From: JAXLYX01 sp046351215
GTDB taxonomy: Bacteria; Myxococcota_A; Polyangia; Polyangiales; Houyiibacteriaceae
Length of the DNA: 64,000 nucleotides
Reading direction: 5' to 3'
Assembly (NCBI GenBank): GCA_046351215.1
Contig: JAXLYX010000012.1
Coordinates: forward strand, 186,001 to 250,000
The notes beneath the pieces were generated by a model that worked only from the letters and a program-made list of their open reading frames with translations, did not search any database and was not told the origin of the DNA. Within the stretch, counting starts at the first letter, position 1; every line of letters starts with the position of its first letter. This document shows positions 17,159 through 27,712 of this stretch, piece after piece. The position numbers and the translations under genes were made by a program.

Positions 17159-18861
17159 GGAGACCTCCTCTCGCTCGAGGCGTGTCCGCCGCGGAGGAAG
17201 GCGCCGGGGAGGGAGCCGGAGCTCGGGATGCGATCCTCGTTGCCCTGCCGGAGGACCTGGCCGTTGACGATCACCGCCGAGACGCCGATCGCATCGCTGA
17301 CGAGGCGCTCCGCGCCTCCGGGGAGATCCTGCACGCGGCGCAGCTTTCCCGCGGCGACCGTCTCCGGATCGAAGACCACGACGTCGGCCGGTCGACCGAC
17401 GGCCAGGAGGCCACGATCGGAGAGGCCCATGAGCTCCGCGGGGCGCTGCGTGAGCGCGTGGACCGCGGCCTCGAGGCTCAGCACGCCGGCCTGCCTCACC
17501 CAGTGGCCGAGGAGGTGGGTGGAGTAGCAAGCATCGCAGAGCTGGTCGGCGTGGGCTCCGGCGTCCGAGAGCGTCACGACGGTGTGCGGATCGACGAGGA
17601 GCTCCCGGACCTCGCCCTGGTCGTGGTTGAGGAAGGCGAAGCGGAAGCGGGCCACGAGCCCCGTCTCGATGGACGCATCGAGGACGAAGTCCACGGGATG
17701 CACGCCGCGCTCGGCGGCGACCTCGGCGAGGGGACGCTCCTCGAGCGAGGCGTTCGGCCCGTACTTCGAGATCACGCAGCGATCCACCCAGCCGGCGCAG
17801 GCGTTCTTCGCGCCGGGCACCGACTCCTCCTTGAACCGCTTGCGGAACGAGGGATCCGCGTAGGTGCGCAGCTTGCCCTCGCGACCGCTCCGCATGATCT
17901 CGCGGAAGGAGGGAAGGATCTCGAAGGGGTAGGGCTCCTCGAGGTGGAAGTCGAATTGGATCGGGCGGCAGGCGATCTGCGGGACGATGGTCAGGCCCTC
18001 CGCGGCCTGGGCGGCCGCGACGTCGAGGTAGCGTCGATGCGAGCCCGGTCCGGCCATGCCCGCGAGCAGCGCGGTCCACGTGATGGGCACGCGGTGGCGA
18101 CGCGCGAGATCCGAGAGCTCGTCGTTGAAGAGGCCCTTGCCGACCGCGGCCTGGAAGACGCCCCGACCGCTCTCGCGCATGGTGGCGACCAGCGCGTCGA
18201 CCTCGCCGAAGCTCGCGAGCCGGCTCGGCACGGGCTTGCCACCCGCTCCGTGGTGCGTCGCGGCCTTCGAGCTCGAGAAGCCGATCGCCCCGGCGTTCAT
18301 CGCCTCGCGGACGAGGCGCTTCATGCGCTCGAGCTCCTCGGGCGTGGCCTCGCGCTCCGTCGCCTCCTCGCCCATCACGTAGAGGCGCAGGGGGGTGTGA
18401 CCGAGGAGCGAGGCGACGTTGATCGCATGGCCCCGGCCCTCGACGGTCGCGACGTACTCCGGGTACGAGAGGAAGGGCCAGTCGAGGCCGAGCCCGCTCC
18501 GGAGCGCCTCGTACGACATCCCCTCGACCTTCTCGAGCGTGCGCATGATCACGTCGCGATGCTCGGGCCGCATCGGAGCGACGCCGAAGCCGCAGTTGCC
18601 GACGACGGCGGTCGTCACTCCGTGCCAGGGCGAGCAGGTGAGCGAGCGATCCCAGAGCAGCTGGGCGTCGTAGTGCGTGTGGATGTCGACGAAGCCGGGA
18701 GCGACGACGCGGTCCCCCGCGTCGACCGTCTCGCGCGCCGTGCCCGGAGCGTCGCCGAGGGCGACGATGCGTCCGTCCTTGATGCCGACGTCGCCGCGTC
18801 GGCGCTCCGTGCCGGTGCCGTCGACGATCGTCCCGCCGACCAACTTCAGGTCGTAGTCCAT
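17155..18861 (-). CDS. N-acyl-D-amino-acid deacylase-family amidohydrolase
   Basis: A 568-residue amidohydrolase-3 protein. The N-terminal small beta domain is followed by G-F-V-D-I-H-T-H-Y-D (metal ligands His61 and His63) and G-N-C-G (Cys90, the unusual zinc ligand of D-aminoacylases). The C-terminal half has the D-A-G-A-H metal Asp region and R-P-A-D-V-V-V-F-D closing motif. In catabolic clusters such proteins are widespread and often hydrolyse unknown amides or cyclic substrates rather than N-acyl-D-amino acids. It follows the amidohydrolase-2 gene by 16 bp and overlaps the CoA ligase start, so the three are clearly one transcription unit. Confidence 0.88.
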   Translation of the reverse strand: MDYDLKLVGGTIVDGTGTERRRGDVGIKDGRIVALGDAPGTARETVDAGDRVVAPGFVDIHTHYDAQLLWDRSLTCSPWHGVTTAVVGNCGFGVAPMRPEHRDVIMRTLEKVEGMSYEALRSGLGLDWPFLSYPEYVATVEGRGHAINVASLLGHTPLRLYVMGEEATEREATPEELERMKRLVREAMNAGAIGFSSSKAATHHGAGGKPVPSRLASFGEVDALVATMRESGRGVFQAAVGKGLFNDELSDLARRHRVPITWTALLAGMAGPGSHRRYLDVAAAQAAEGLTIVPQIACRPIQFDFHLEEPYPFEILPSFREIMRSGREGKLRTYADPSFRKRFKEESVPGAKNACAGWVDRCVISKYGPNASLEERPLAEVAAERGVHPVDFVLDASIETGLVARFRFAFLNHDQGEVRELLVDPHTVVTLSDAGAHADQLCDACYSTHLLGHWVRQAGVLSLEAAVHALTQRPAELMGLSDRGLLAVGRPADVVVFDPETVAAGKLRRVQDLPGGAERLVSDAIGVSAVIVNGQVLRQGNEDRIPSSGSLPGAFLRGGHASSERRSP

Positions 18862-18877
18862 CGGTGCTCCTACTCGC

Positions 18878-20008
18878 TCAGGCGACGACGGGGGGCTGCT
18901 CGGGGGCGTCGAGCCCGAAGAGCTCGACGCAGTTGTCCCGGAGGATGCGGCGGAGCTCGTGGGGCGAGAGCCCGGCCGTGTGCTTCGCCAGGAGCTCCTG
19001 CGAGAGCGGCCACGTCGAGTCGGAGTGCGGGAAGTCGTTGGCCCACATGATCCGGTCCACGTTCAGCTGGTCCTTCACGCGGAAGGCCGTCCAATCGTCC
19101 TGGAACGTGAGCCAGATGTTCTCGAAGAAGTACTCCGAGGGCAGACGCGAGAGCTCGGGGGCCTTGTTCCAGAAGCGATGCCGCTTGTAGATGTGGTCCA
19201 TGCGGTAGGTGTAGTGGGGCACCCAACCCGCATCGGCCTCGACGCACGCGACCTCGAGCTTCGGGTGACGCTCGAAGACGCCCGAGTAGATCAGCATCCC
19301 GACGATGTCCTGACAGCCGCGGATCACGTTGAGGAGCGCGTTGATCTTCGGTCCGCGGTGTCCGCCGTAGGACTTGTTCGTGAGGATGTGGAAGCAGAGG
19401 GGCAGCTCGAGCTCGACGGCCGCGGACCACAGGCGGTCGTACTGCGGGTCGTCGTAGTCGGCCTCGCCGGGCATGCCCGACATCATCACGGCCTTGAAGC
19501 CCATCTCCTTGATGGTGCGGAGCTCCTCGACGCCTTCCTTCGCGTTCTTGATCGCGGCCTGGCCCGCGCCGTAGAGGCGAGTCGGCGCGAAGCTGCAGTA
19601 TTCCTGGAGCCAGCGGTTGTACGCGACCATGCACGCGTGGCGGTAGTCGAGGTCTTCGTGGCCCGCGAGCGGCATGCCGACCGTCGCGAAGAGCAGCTCG
19701 GCCGCGACGCCGTCACGCGCCTGGTCGGCGAGCCGATGCTTCGGATCCCAGCCGGAGCGGTGCCAGTCCTCGAAGCTCCGCCCGCTGAAGCGCATCTGGC
19801 TCGATTCCTCGCCGGCGGCGGCGACGAGGCCCATCGGGACGGACATCGAGTCGAGGCCCGGGATCACGTAGATGTCGCCACGCTTCTCGCGCCGGATGTG
19901 CGGCGCGCGATCGCGGTACGCCGGATCGATGAAGCGGCTGTAGCAGTCGGGCGGCTCGGTCACGTGAGAGTCCGCCGAGACGAATCCGAAATCGAACCTG
20001 GGCTCCAT
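18878..20008 (-). CDS. PF04909-type amidohydrolase, module 2
   Basis: A 376-residue paralogue-type relative of the amidohydrolase at 10809-12020. It starts with F-V-S-A-D-S-H-V-T-E-P (metal site) and has the same C-terminal block W-A-N-D-F-P-H-S-D-S-T-W. The protein likely binds one divalent metal and catalyses hydrolysis or decarboxylation. ATG 20008 is chosen because it begins right before the conserved core; the reading frame continues upstream but that extension has no conserved features. The gene is the first of a four-gene minus-strand set and is divergent from the Rieske oxygenase at 20230, so both should share the regulatory region 20009-20229. Confidence 0.87.
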   Translation of the reverse strand: MEPRFDFGFVSADSHVTEPPDCYSRFIDPAYRDRAPHIRREKRGDIYVIPGLDSMSVPMGLVAAAGEESSQMRFSGRSFEDWHRSGWDPKHRLADQARDGVAAELLFATVGMPLAGHEDLDYRHACMVAYNRWLQEYCSFAPTRLYGAGQAAIKNAKEGVEELRTIKEMGFKAVMMSGMPGEADYDDPQYDRLWSAAVELELPLCFHILTNKSYGGHRGPKINALLNVIRGCQDIVGMLIYSGVFERHPKLEVACVEADAGWVPHYTYRMDHIYKRHRFWNKAPELSRLPSEYFFENIWLTFQDDWTAFRVKDQLNVDRIMWANDFPHSDSTWPLSQELLAKHTAGLSPHELRRILRDNCVELFGLDAPEQPPVVA

Positions 20009-20101
20009 GGATGTTCCCCCGTCGGGCGGCTTGCCCGAAACGCATGCCCACCTGGTAGGCGACGAAGGGGGGCTCATCGAAATCGGATTTCCGCATGCAC
20101 C

Positions 20102-20222
20102 CATTCGGGGGCCGAATGCATGTTCGCGAATCGCCTTCGAATCGAGGCAATTCGGTGTCGCGGCGGGCGCTCTGCGTCGGCTCGGCACGCCCTTTACGGC
20201 ACGCGCATCCGCGTCCTATTCA
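20102..20222. promoter_or_regulatory. Divergent control region between amidohydrolase and Rieske genes
   Basis: The 221-bp gap holds a perfect inverted repeat CATTCGG-N3-CCGAATG (20102-20118). On the plus strand TTTACG (20193-20198), 18 nt, then TATTCA (20217-20222) resembles a sigma-70 promoter whose -10 box is 7 nt before ATG 20230, so that mRNA could be leaderless. No local regulator gene is adjacent. Confidence 0.4.
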
Positions 20223-20229
20223 ATGCGCC

Positions 20230-21198
20230 ATGACTCCCTCCACTCGTCGATTCACTCCTCCGATTCCCAATGGTTGGTTCGTCGTCGCGACGAGCGAAGA
20301 GCTCGCGCCCGGCACCGTGAAGCCCCTCCACTACTTCGGGAAGGAGCTCGTGGTCTTCCGCTCCTCCTCGGGCCAGGTGGCGGTCCTCGACGCCTACTGT
20401 CCGCACCTCGGCGCCCACCTCGGACACGGCGGCAAGGTCGATGGAGACGAGCTCGTCTGTCCCTTCCACTCGTGGAGGTTCGACGTCCGCGGCGAGCTCA
20501 CCAGCGTGCCCTACGCGAAGCGTCTGCCGCAGAAGGCGAAGATGCCGTGCTGGTCCGTGAAGGAGCTCGCCGGCCTCGTCTTCGTCTGGCACCACGCGCT
20601 CGGGGCGGCTCCCGAGTGGGACATCCCGGAATCCGTTCCCGAGTACGACTCGGACGAGTGGAGCGACTACTTCACGCACGTCACCGAGCTCCGCTCGAAC
20701 AACCTCGACATGGCCGAGAACCAGGTCGACTCGGCACACTTCCACTACGTGCACGGCGCGACGAACCTCCCTCGGTCGGAGGGGAGCGTCGACGGTCACA
20801 TCATGCGGGTGAAGTCGATCACCGGCATGCAGACTCCGATGGGGCCTGTGGACGGCATTGTCGAGAGCACTTCGTACGGCTTCGGTCTCTCGTTCGTGCG
20901 CATGAGCGGGCTCGTCGACACGCTCCTCGTCGCGACCCAGACGCCGATCGACGACGACCACCTCCACGTCCGCTTCAACTTCATGGTGAAGAAGACCGGC
21001 GGCGCGGATGTGACGCGCGGCATCGGCAAGGCCTGGCTGAAGGAGGTCGTGCGGCAGCTCGAGCAGGATCGCCCGATCTGGGAGAACAAGGTCCAGCACG
21101 AGAACCCGCTGCTCTGCGACGGTGACGGGCCGATCGGGGTCTTCCGGCGCTGGTGCCGGCAGTTCTACACGTGGCCGGCCAAGGAGGCTGCCGAGTGA
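20230..21198 (+). CDS. Rieske [2Fe-2S] non-heme iron oxygenase, module 2
   Basis: A 322-residue oxygenase closely similar in layout to the one at 12063-13055. Rieske ligands are Cys57, His59, Cys77 and His80; the identical surrounding text C-P-H-L-G-A-H-L-G-H-G-G-K-V in both proteins shows common ancestry. The non-heme iron site is D-S-A-H-F-H-Y-V-H. ATG 20230 is chosen because the domain starts shortly after it; the upstream extension lies in the regulatory region. No ferredoxin reductase is encoded nearby. The stop codon overlaps the start of the following lipoprotein gene (GTGA), so the oxygenase is translationally coupled to a surface protein, which is unusual. Confidence 0.92.
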   Translation: MTPSTRRFTPPIPNGWFVVATSEELAPGTVKPLHYFGKELVVFRSSSGQVAVLDAYCPHLGAHLGHGGKVDGDELVCPFHSWRFDVRGELTSVPYAKRLPQKAKMPCWSVKELAGLVFVWHHALGAAPEWDIPESVPEYDSDEWSDYFTHVTELRSNNLDMAENQVDSAHFHYVHGATNLPRSEGSVDGHIMRVKSITGMQTPMGPVDGIVESTSYGFGLSFVRMSGLVDTLLVATQTPIDDDHLHVRFNFMVKKTGGADVTRGIGKAWLKEVVRQLEQDRPIWENKVQHENPLLCDGDGPIGVFRRWCRQFYTWPAKEAAE

Positions 21199-22448
21199 TC
21201 GGGACCACGACGCACACGCATGCGCGAATCGGGATCCTCGCCCTCGTCGCGACGCTCGCGGCCTGCGACTCCGCTTCGGAGCCGCCGAATTTCTCGTGGG
21301 TCGAGCCCCACGCGCTCGTGCCGGAGCCCGGCCGTCACGACGTCGCGATCGTCGACACGCGCGAGGTCGTGCCGGGTCCCGGGCTGCCTTCGCAGCTCGT
21401 GCTCGGGAATTCGCGGAACAACCTCGACGTGGTGCGCCACGAGGGACGCGTCTACCTCGGCCTCCGCACCGCGCCCGATCACTTCGCCGGGACCGAGACC
21501 CGGATGTACGTGATCAGCAGCGTCGACGAGACGACCTGGGACTACGAGTACGAAGTCGCGCTCGGGACGGACATCCGCGAGCCGCGCTTCCTCTCGATCG
21601 GCTCGAGCCTCTTCCTCCACTTCTCCGTGCTCGGCACCGATCCGCTCTCGTTCGATCCGATGGGCGTGCGGATCGTGGAGAAGACGGAGAGTGGCTGGGG
21701 TCCGGTGACGGACCTCTTCACCGACGATCGCATCGTCTGGCGGACCCGAGTCGTCGACGGAGTCGCGTACGCGACGTCGTACACGGGCGGCGCGCACATC
21801 TACACGTTCGACGGTCTCCCGCTCGACGTGCAGTTCCTGAAGAGCACGGATGGGCGCACCTGGGGTCCGGTCGGGTCTCGGGACTCGATCCATTCCGGCG
21901 GCTCGAGCGAGACCGACTTCGCCTGGGACGACGCGGGCGACCTCTGGTTCGTGATGCGGACCGAGGCCTACGACGTGCACGGCACGGGCAGCAAGATCTG
22001 CGTCGCGCGCGGCGGGAACGTCGACTCCCTCTACTGCCGCAGCGATCCGAAGAAGTACGACTCGCCCCTCGTCTTCGCGCACGACGGGGAGATCTACCTC
22101 GTGGGCCGGCGGAACCTCACGGACACGGGCTACTACGGCGACCCGACCTGGGATTGGTCGACGAACGATCCCTTCGAGCTCATCCGCGAGCAGATCGCGT
22201 ACCGCGATGCGAGCAAGCGCTGCTCGCTCTGGCGCATCGACCGGGAGGACGTGCGGATCGCGTACCTGCTCGATCTCCCGTCGAACGGGGACACCTGCTT
22301 CGCGTCGATGCTCGAGGGTGCGAATCCGGACGAGGTGATCCTCTACAACTACAGCTCGGATCCGAACGGTCCCGAGCTCACGTGGGTGCAGGGCCAGGAA
22401 GGTCCGACGAACATCTACCGTCACGTGCTGCGGTTCACGCGGCGCTAG
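21195..22448 (+). CDS. Lipoprotein with sialidase-like beta-propeller features
   Basis: A 417-residue secreted lipoprotein. The GTG at 21195 has a strong AAGGAGG (21181-21187) 7 nt upstream and overlaps the oxygenase stop. The signal peptide ends in L-A-A-C with lipid-modified Cys24. The rest is beta-rich with repeated S-x-D-x-x-T-W stretches (near residues 98 and 220), degenerate Asp-box motifs seen in sialidase-type propellers, and several W/Y-rich strands. Catalytic residues of sialidases are not evident, so an exo-glycosidase role is not claimed. Being coupled to the Rieske gene, it may bind the substrate at the cell surface; this is inference. Confidence 0.65.
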   Translation: MIGTTTHTHARIGILALVATLAACDSASEPPNFSWVEPHALVPEPGRHDVAIVDTREVVPGPGLPSQLVLGNSRNNLDVVRHEGRVYLGLRTAPDHFAGTETRMYVISSVDETTWDYEYEVALGTDIREPRFLSIGSSLFLHFSVLGTDPLSFDPMGVRIVEKTESGWGPVTDLFTDDRIVWRTRVVDGVAYATSYTGGAHIYTFDGLPLDVQFLKSTDGRTWGPVGSRDSIHSGGSSETDFAWDDAGDLWFVMRTEAYDVHGTGSKICVARGGNVDSLYCRSDPKKYDSPLVFAHDGEIYLVGRRNLTDTGYYGDPTWDWSTNDPFELIREQIAYRDASKRCSLWRIDREDVRIAYLLDLPSNGDTCFASMLEGANPDEVILYNYSSDPNGPELTWVQGQEGPTNIYRHVLRFTRR

Positions 22449-22469
22449 CACGGTGCCCGGTCCCGGGTC

Positions 22470-24179
<1,710 letters not shown>

Positions 24180-24303
24180 TCTACGGTTCCGCTCGCGGGT
24201 TGCGAGGGGCGAGGTGGCATCCGACATCCACGCGTGGGAGCCCGTGCCGCGGAGGTGCGCCGACGCGGAGCGCATGGCGGATAGCGACCCGCGCGACCGC
24301 TCC

Positions 24304-25425
24304 CTACGCCCCCGGCTCCACCGGACGCACCGTCATGCCTTCGTGCGTGAACCGCACCTCGAGCACGGGAAGCCCCGGCGCGAGCGCTTCGCGCGTCTCC
24401 GCGATCTGCCGTGCGCCCAGGGTACGCATGGCGTTGACGACGCGACTCCGATTCGCCGTGGGGAGCCCGAGGACCCGAGCGTGCTCGACGAGGTAGCCCG
24501 CGGTCTCGCGGCGCAGGAAGTCGATCACCTGCGGATGCACGACGAAGACCTCGCCCAGCGCTCCGTGGGGAACGAGCATCGCCACGCGCGCATGCGCCTC
24601 GACGTCGTGCTCGAAGAGGACGCGCACGATCGCGCGCTCGCGGTGGGCGCCCGTCAGCACCGTGTAGGCCAGGCGCTCCGGATGACGCCAGCCCTGTCGG
24701 TACGCCGCCTCCAGCACGGCGCGCGCGAGCTCGGGCCGCGTGCCGTACTCGCGAGGGTGGGAGAGGAGGAGCCGGAGGTGACCGCAGCCGATGTTCGCGG
24801 GATCGAGCAGGTGCTCGAGCAGCGCGTGCTCGAGATCGACCGGAGGATGTCGGACGAGGCCCGCCGTCTCCTCGAGCGTGACGAGGTTCGTCGTGAAGTG
24901 AGCGAAACGCGGATCCGAGAGCACCGCTTCGCGTAGCCGCTCGAGGGCGTGCTCGTCGGTGTGCAGGTAGACCCGACCGAACGACTGGAACCAGGAGTCG
25001 AGGAAGGCGGGGATCCGCGAGAGCTCGATCGGACGGCCGGCGCTGCGCTCGAGCGAGGCGAGCGCGAGGATCATCTCGCCCGCGTCCCCTCCCGGCGCGC
25101 CGAGCACCGGATCGCTCGAGCGGCCGTCGATGCAGGAGAGCGAGCCCGAGCCGATGAGGGCCGCCGCCGTCGTCCACTCGATGGCCCCGGCGTCCGCGAG
25201 GGCCGAGGAGACGGCGCTCTCGGTGGGTGGAAGCGTGGGCACGGGCGCGCGAGCGGGCGAGGGCACGGGCTCCGCCGTCGCGGGCTCCACGGCCGTCTCC
25301 GCGGATTCCTCCGGCGCCGGCCGCGCCGCGACCTCCCGCGGAGGGGTCGAACGGCACGCGAACATCGCCCAGAGGACGACGCCGAGGCCGAAGCTCGTCG
25401 TTCCCGAACGCCACATGACAGCCAT
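24304..25425 (-). CDS. Lipoprotein with zeta/beta-type carbonic-anhydrase-like metal site
   Basis: A 373-residue predicted lipoprotein (signal peptide ending F-A-C, Cys24) with a Pro/Ala/Glu-rich linker to about residue 70. The core carries C-I-D-G-R (Cys98, Asp100, Arg102), then P-V-L-G-A-P-G-G-D, then L-H-T-D-E-H (His155, His159) and I-G-C-G-H-L (Cys214). Order and context match the Cys-His-Cys metal site and Asp/Arg dyad of beta and, more closely, zeta (cadmium) carbonic anhydrases, in which C-V-D-G-R, H-G-D-H and G-C-G occur in this order. A long insertion separates the His and second Cys here. The C-terminal 150 residues are unrecognised. Activity is inference. It is divergent from the Ser/Thr kinase gene. 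Confidence 0.5.
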   Translation of the reverse strand: MAVMWRSGTTSFGLGVVLWAMFACRSTPPREVAARPAPEESAETAVEPATAEPVPSPARAPVPTLPPTESAVSSALADAGAIEWTTAAALIGSGSLSCIDGRSSDPVLGAPGGDAGEMILALASLERSAGRPIELSRIPAFLDSWFQSFGRVYLHTDEHALERLREAVLSDPRFAHFTTNLVTLEETAGLVRHPPVDLEHALLEHLLDPANIGCGHLRLLLSHPREYGTRPELARAVLEAAYRQGWRHPERLAYTVLTGAHRERAIVRVLFEHDVEAHARVAMLVPHGALGEVFVVHPQVIDFLRRETAGYLVEHARVLGLPTANRSRVVNAMRTLGARQIAETREALAPGLPVLEVRFTHEGMTVRPVEPGA

Positions 25426-25520
25426 GTAAGGTTCTTCGGGCCGAGGGGCAGTGATCCACGTCAGTGCCGGCTCCTCTGGTACCCTCGGAATCCGACCATC
25501 CGGTCATGGGGAGGGCGAGG

Positions 25521-26741
<1,221 letters not shown>

Positions 26742-26767
26742 GGCCTCGCCCTCCCCATAGCCCCTGC

Positions 26768-26773
26768 TAGCCT
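26768..26773 (+). promoter_or_regulatory. Candidate -10 element (TAGCCT) of near-leaderless promoter
   Basis: TAGCCT followed by CGG and 9 nt in total before ATG 26783. There is no Shine-Dalgarno sequence, and the hexamer resembles those at 32596, 5985 and 5320 on the other strand. Confidence 0.35.
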
Positions 26774-26782
26774 CGGCCCCGC

Positions 26783-27646
26783 ATGGACGAGCGACCTACG
26801 CCTCGGGGCGTACTCACCGTGATCGTGGCCGCCTCGATCTGGGGATCGTGGAGCCTCTTCCTCCGCCCGAGCGGGCTTCCCGCCGAGCTCACGTCGCCCC
26901 TCGTCCTGCTCCTCGTCGGTCTCTTCTCGCTCGCGCTCGTACGGCTCGACACGGTGGAGCCGCGCTGGGATCGCGAAACGCTCCTCCTGCTCGCGATCCA
27001 CTCGGTCTGCGGCGCGGTGAACGTGGGCACGTTCTTCGCCTCGATGGCTCGCACGACGCTCGCGATCGCGGTGCTCACGCACTACCTCGCGCCGATCCTC
27101 GTCGCGCTCGCGACCCCGCTCGTCGAAGGGCATCGCGTCCCGCGCTCGATCGCCGCCGCGCTCCTCGCCACCCTCGGCCTCTCCCTCGTGCTCGAGCCCT
27201 GGAAGGAAGGCCATCCCGAGAGCGCGTTCGTCGGCGCCCTGCTCGGCGCGACGAGCGCCGTCGGCTACGCGGGCAGCGTCTTCGCCATGCGCCGGCTCGT
27301 GGGCCGCATCGGCTCGATGCGGACCCAGGGCTGGCATGCGCTCGTCGCCGCCGTGCTGCTCTCGCCCCTCGTGCTCCGCGTCGATCCCTCGGTCGTCACT
27401 GCGCGCGGGCTCGGATGGGTCGTGCTCGGAGCGATCTTCCCCGGAACCCTCGCCGGCCTCCTCTTCCTCCGGGGGCTCGACCGCATCGGCTCGGCCCGCG
27501 CGAGCATCCTCGCCTTCTTCGAGCCGATGGTCGCGGTCGGGCTCGGGGCGATCGTCTTCCACGAGCATCTCGGCGTCGTCGCGATCCTCGGGGCCGCCCT
27601 CATCGTGCTCGGCGGGGGCCTCGTCTCCGTCCCCGCGACGGACTGA
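26783..27646 (+). CDS. EamA/DMT-family transporter
   Basis: A 287-residue inner-membrane protein with ten predicted hydrophobic helices in two EamA halves. The first half begins V-A-A-S-I-W-G-S-W-S-L-F, and the second has the A-R-A-S-I-L-A-F-F-E-P motif in the ninth helix that is typical of EamA proteins. Members export amino acids, metabolites or drugs; the substrate is unknown. The gene is 41 bp after the kinase gene but appears to have its own promoter. A strong terminator hairpin follows 10 bp after the stop. Confidence 0.9.
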   Translation: MDERPTPRGVLTVIVAASIWGSWSLFLRPSGLPAELTSPLVLLLVGLFSLALVRLDTVEPRWDRETLLLLAIHSVCGAVNVGTFFASMARTTLAIAVLTHYLAPILVALATPLVEGHRVPRSIAAALLATLGLSLVLEPWKEGHPESAFVGALLGATSAVGYAGSVFAMRRLVGRIGSMRTQGWHALVAAVLLSPLVLRVDPSVVTARGLGWVVLGAIFPGTLAGLLFLRGLDRIGSARASILAFFEPMVAVGLGAIVFHEHLGVVAILGAALIVLGGGLVSVPATD

Positions 27647-27656
27647 CGCGCACGAA

Positions 27657-27686
27657 AACGCCCGGGTCCTGCCGGGCCCGGGCGTT
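27657..27686. terminator. Bidirectional hairpin terminator
   Basis: Perfect inverted repeat with 10-bp arms AACGCCCGGG / CCCGGGCGTT and a 10-nt loop, placed between the convergent EamA and AarF/UbiB genes. A run AAAA precedes the left arm, giving a short U-tract for the minus-strand transcript; on the plus strand the T-run is only TT. Confidence 0.8.
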
Positions 27687-27712
27687 CGTCGCTCACGCTT
27701 CCGAGGGAGGGC

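Noticed and set aside
14120..17527. A 1135-codon open frame on the plus strand
   Set aside because: It lies opposite the ALDH, acyl-CoA ligase and part of the amidohydrolase genes, whose motifs are clear. The frame is open only because of GC-rich codon bias.
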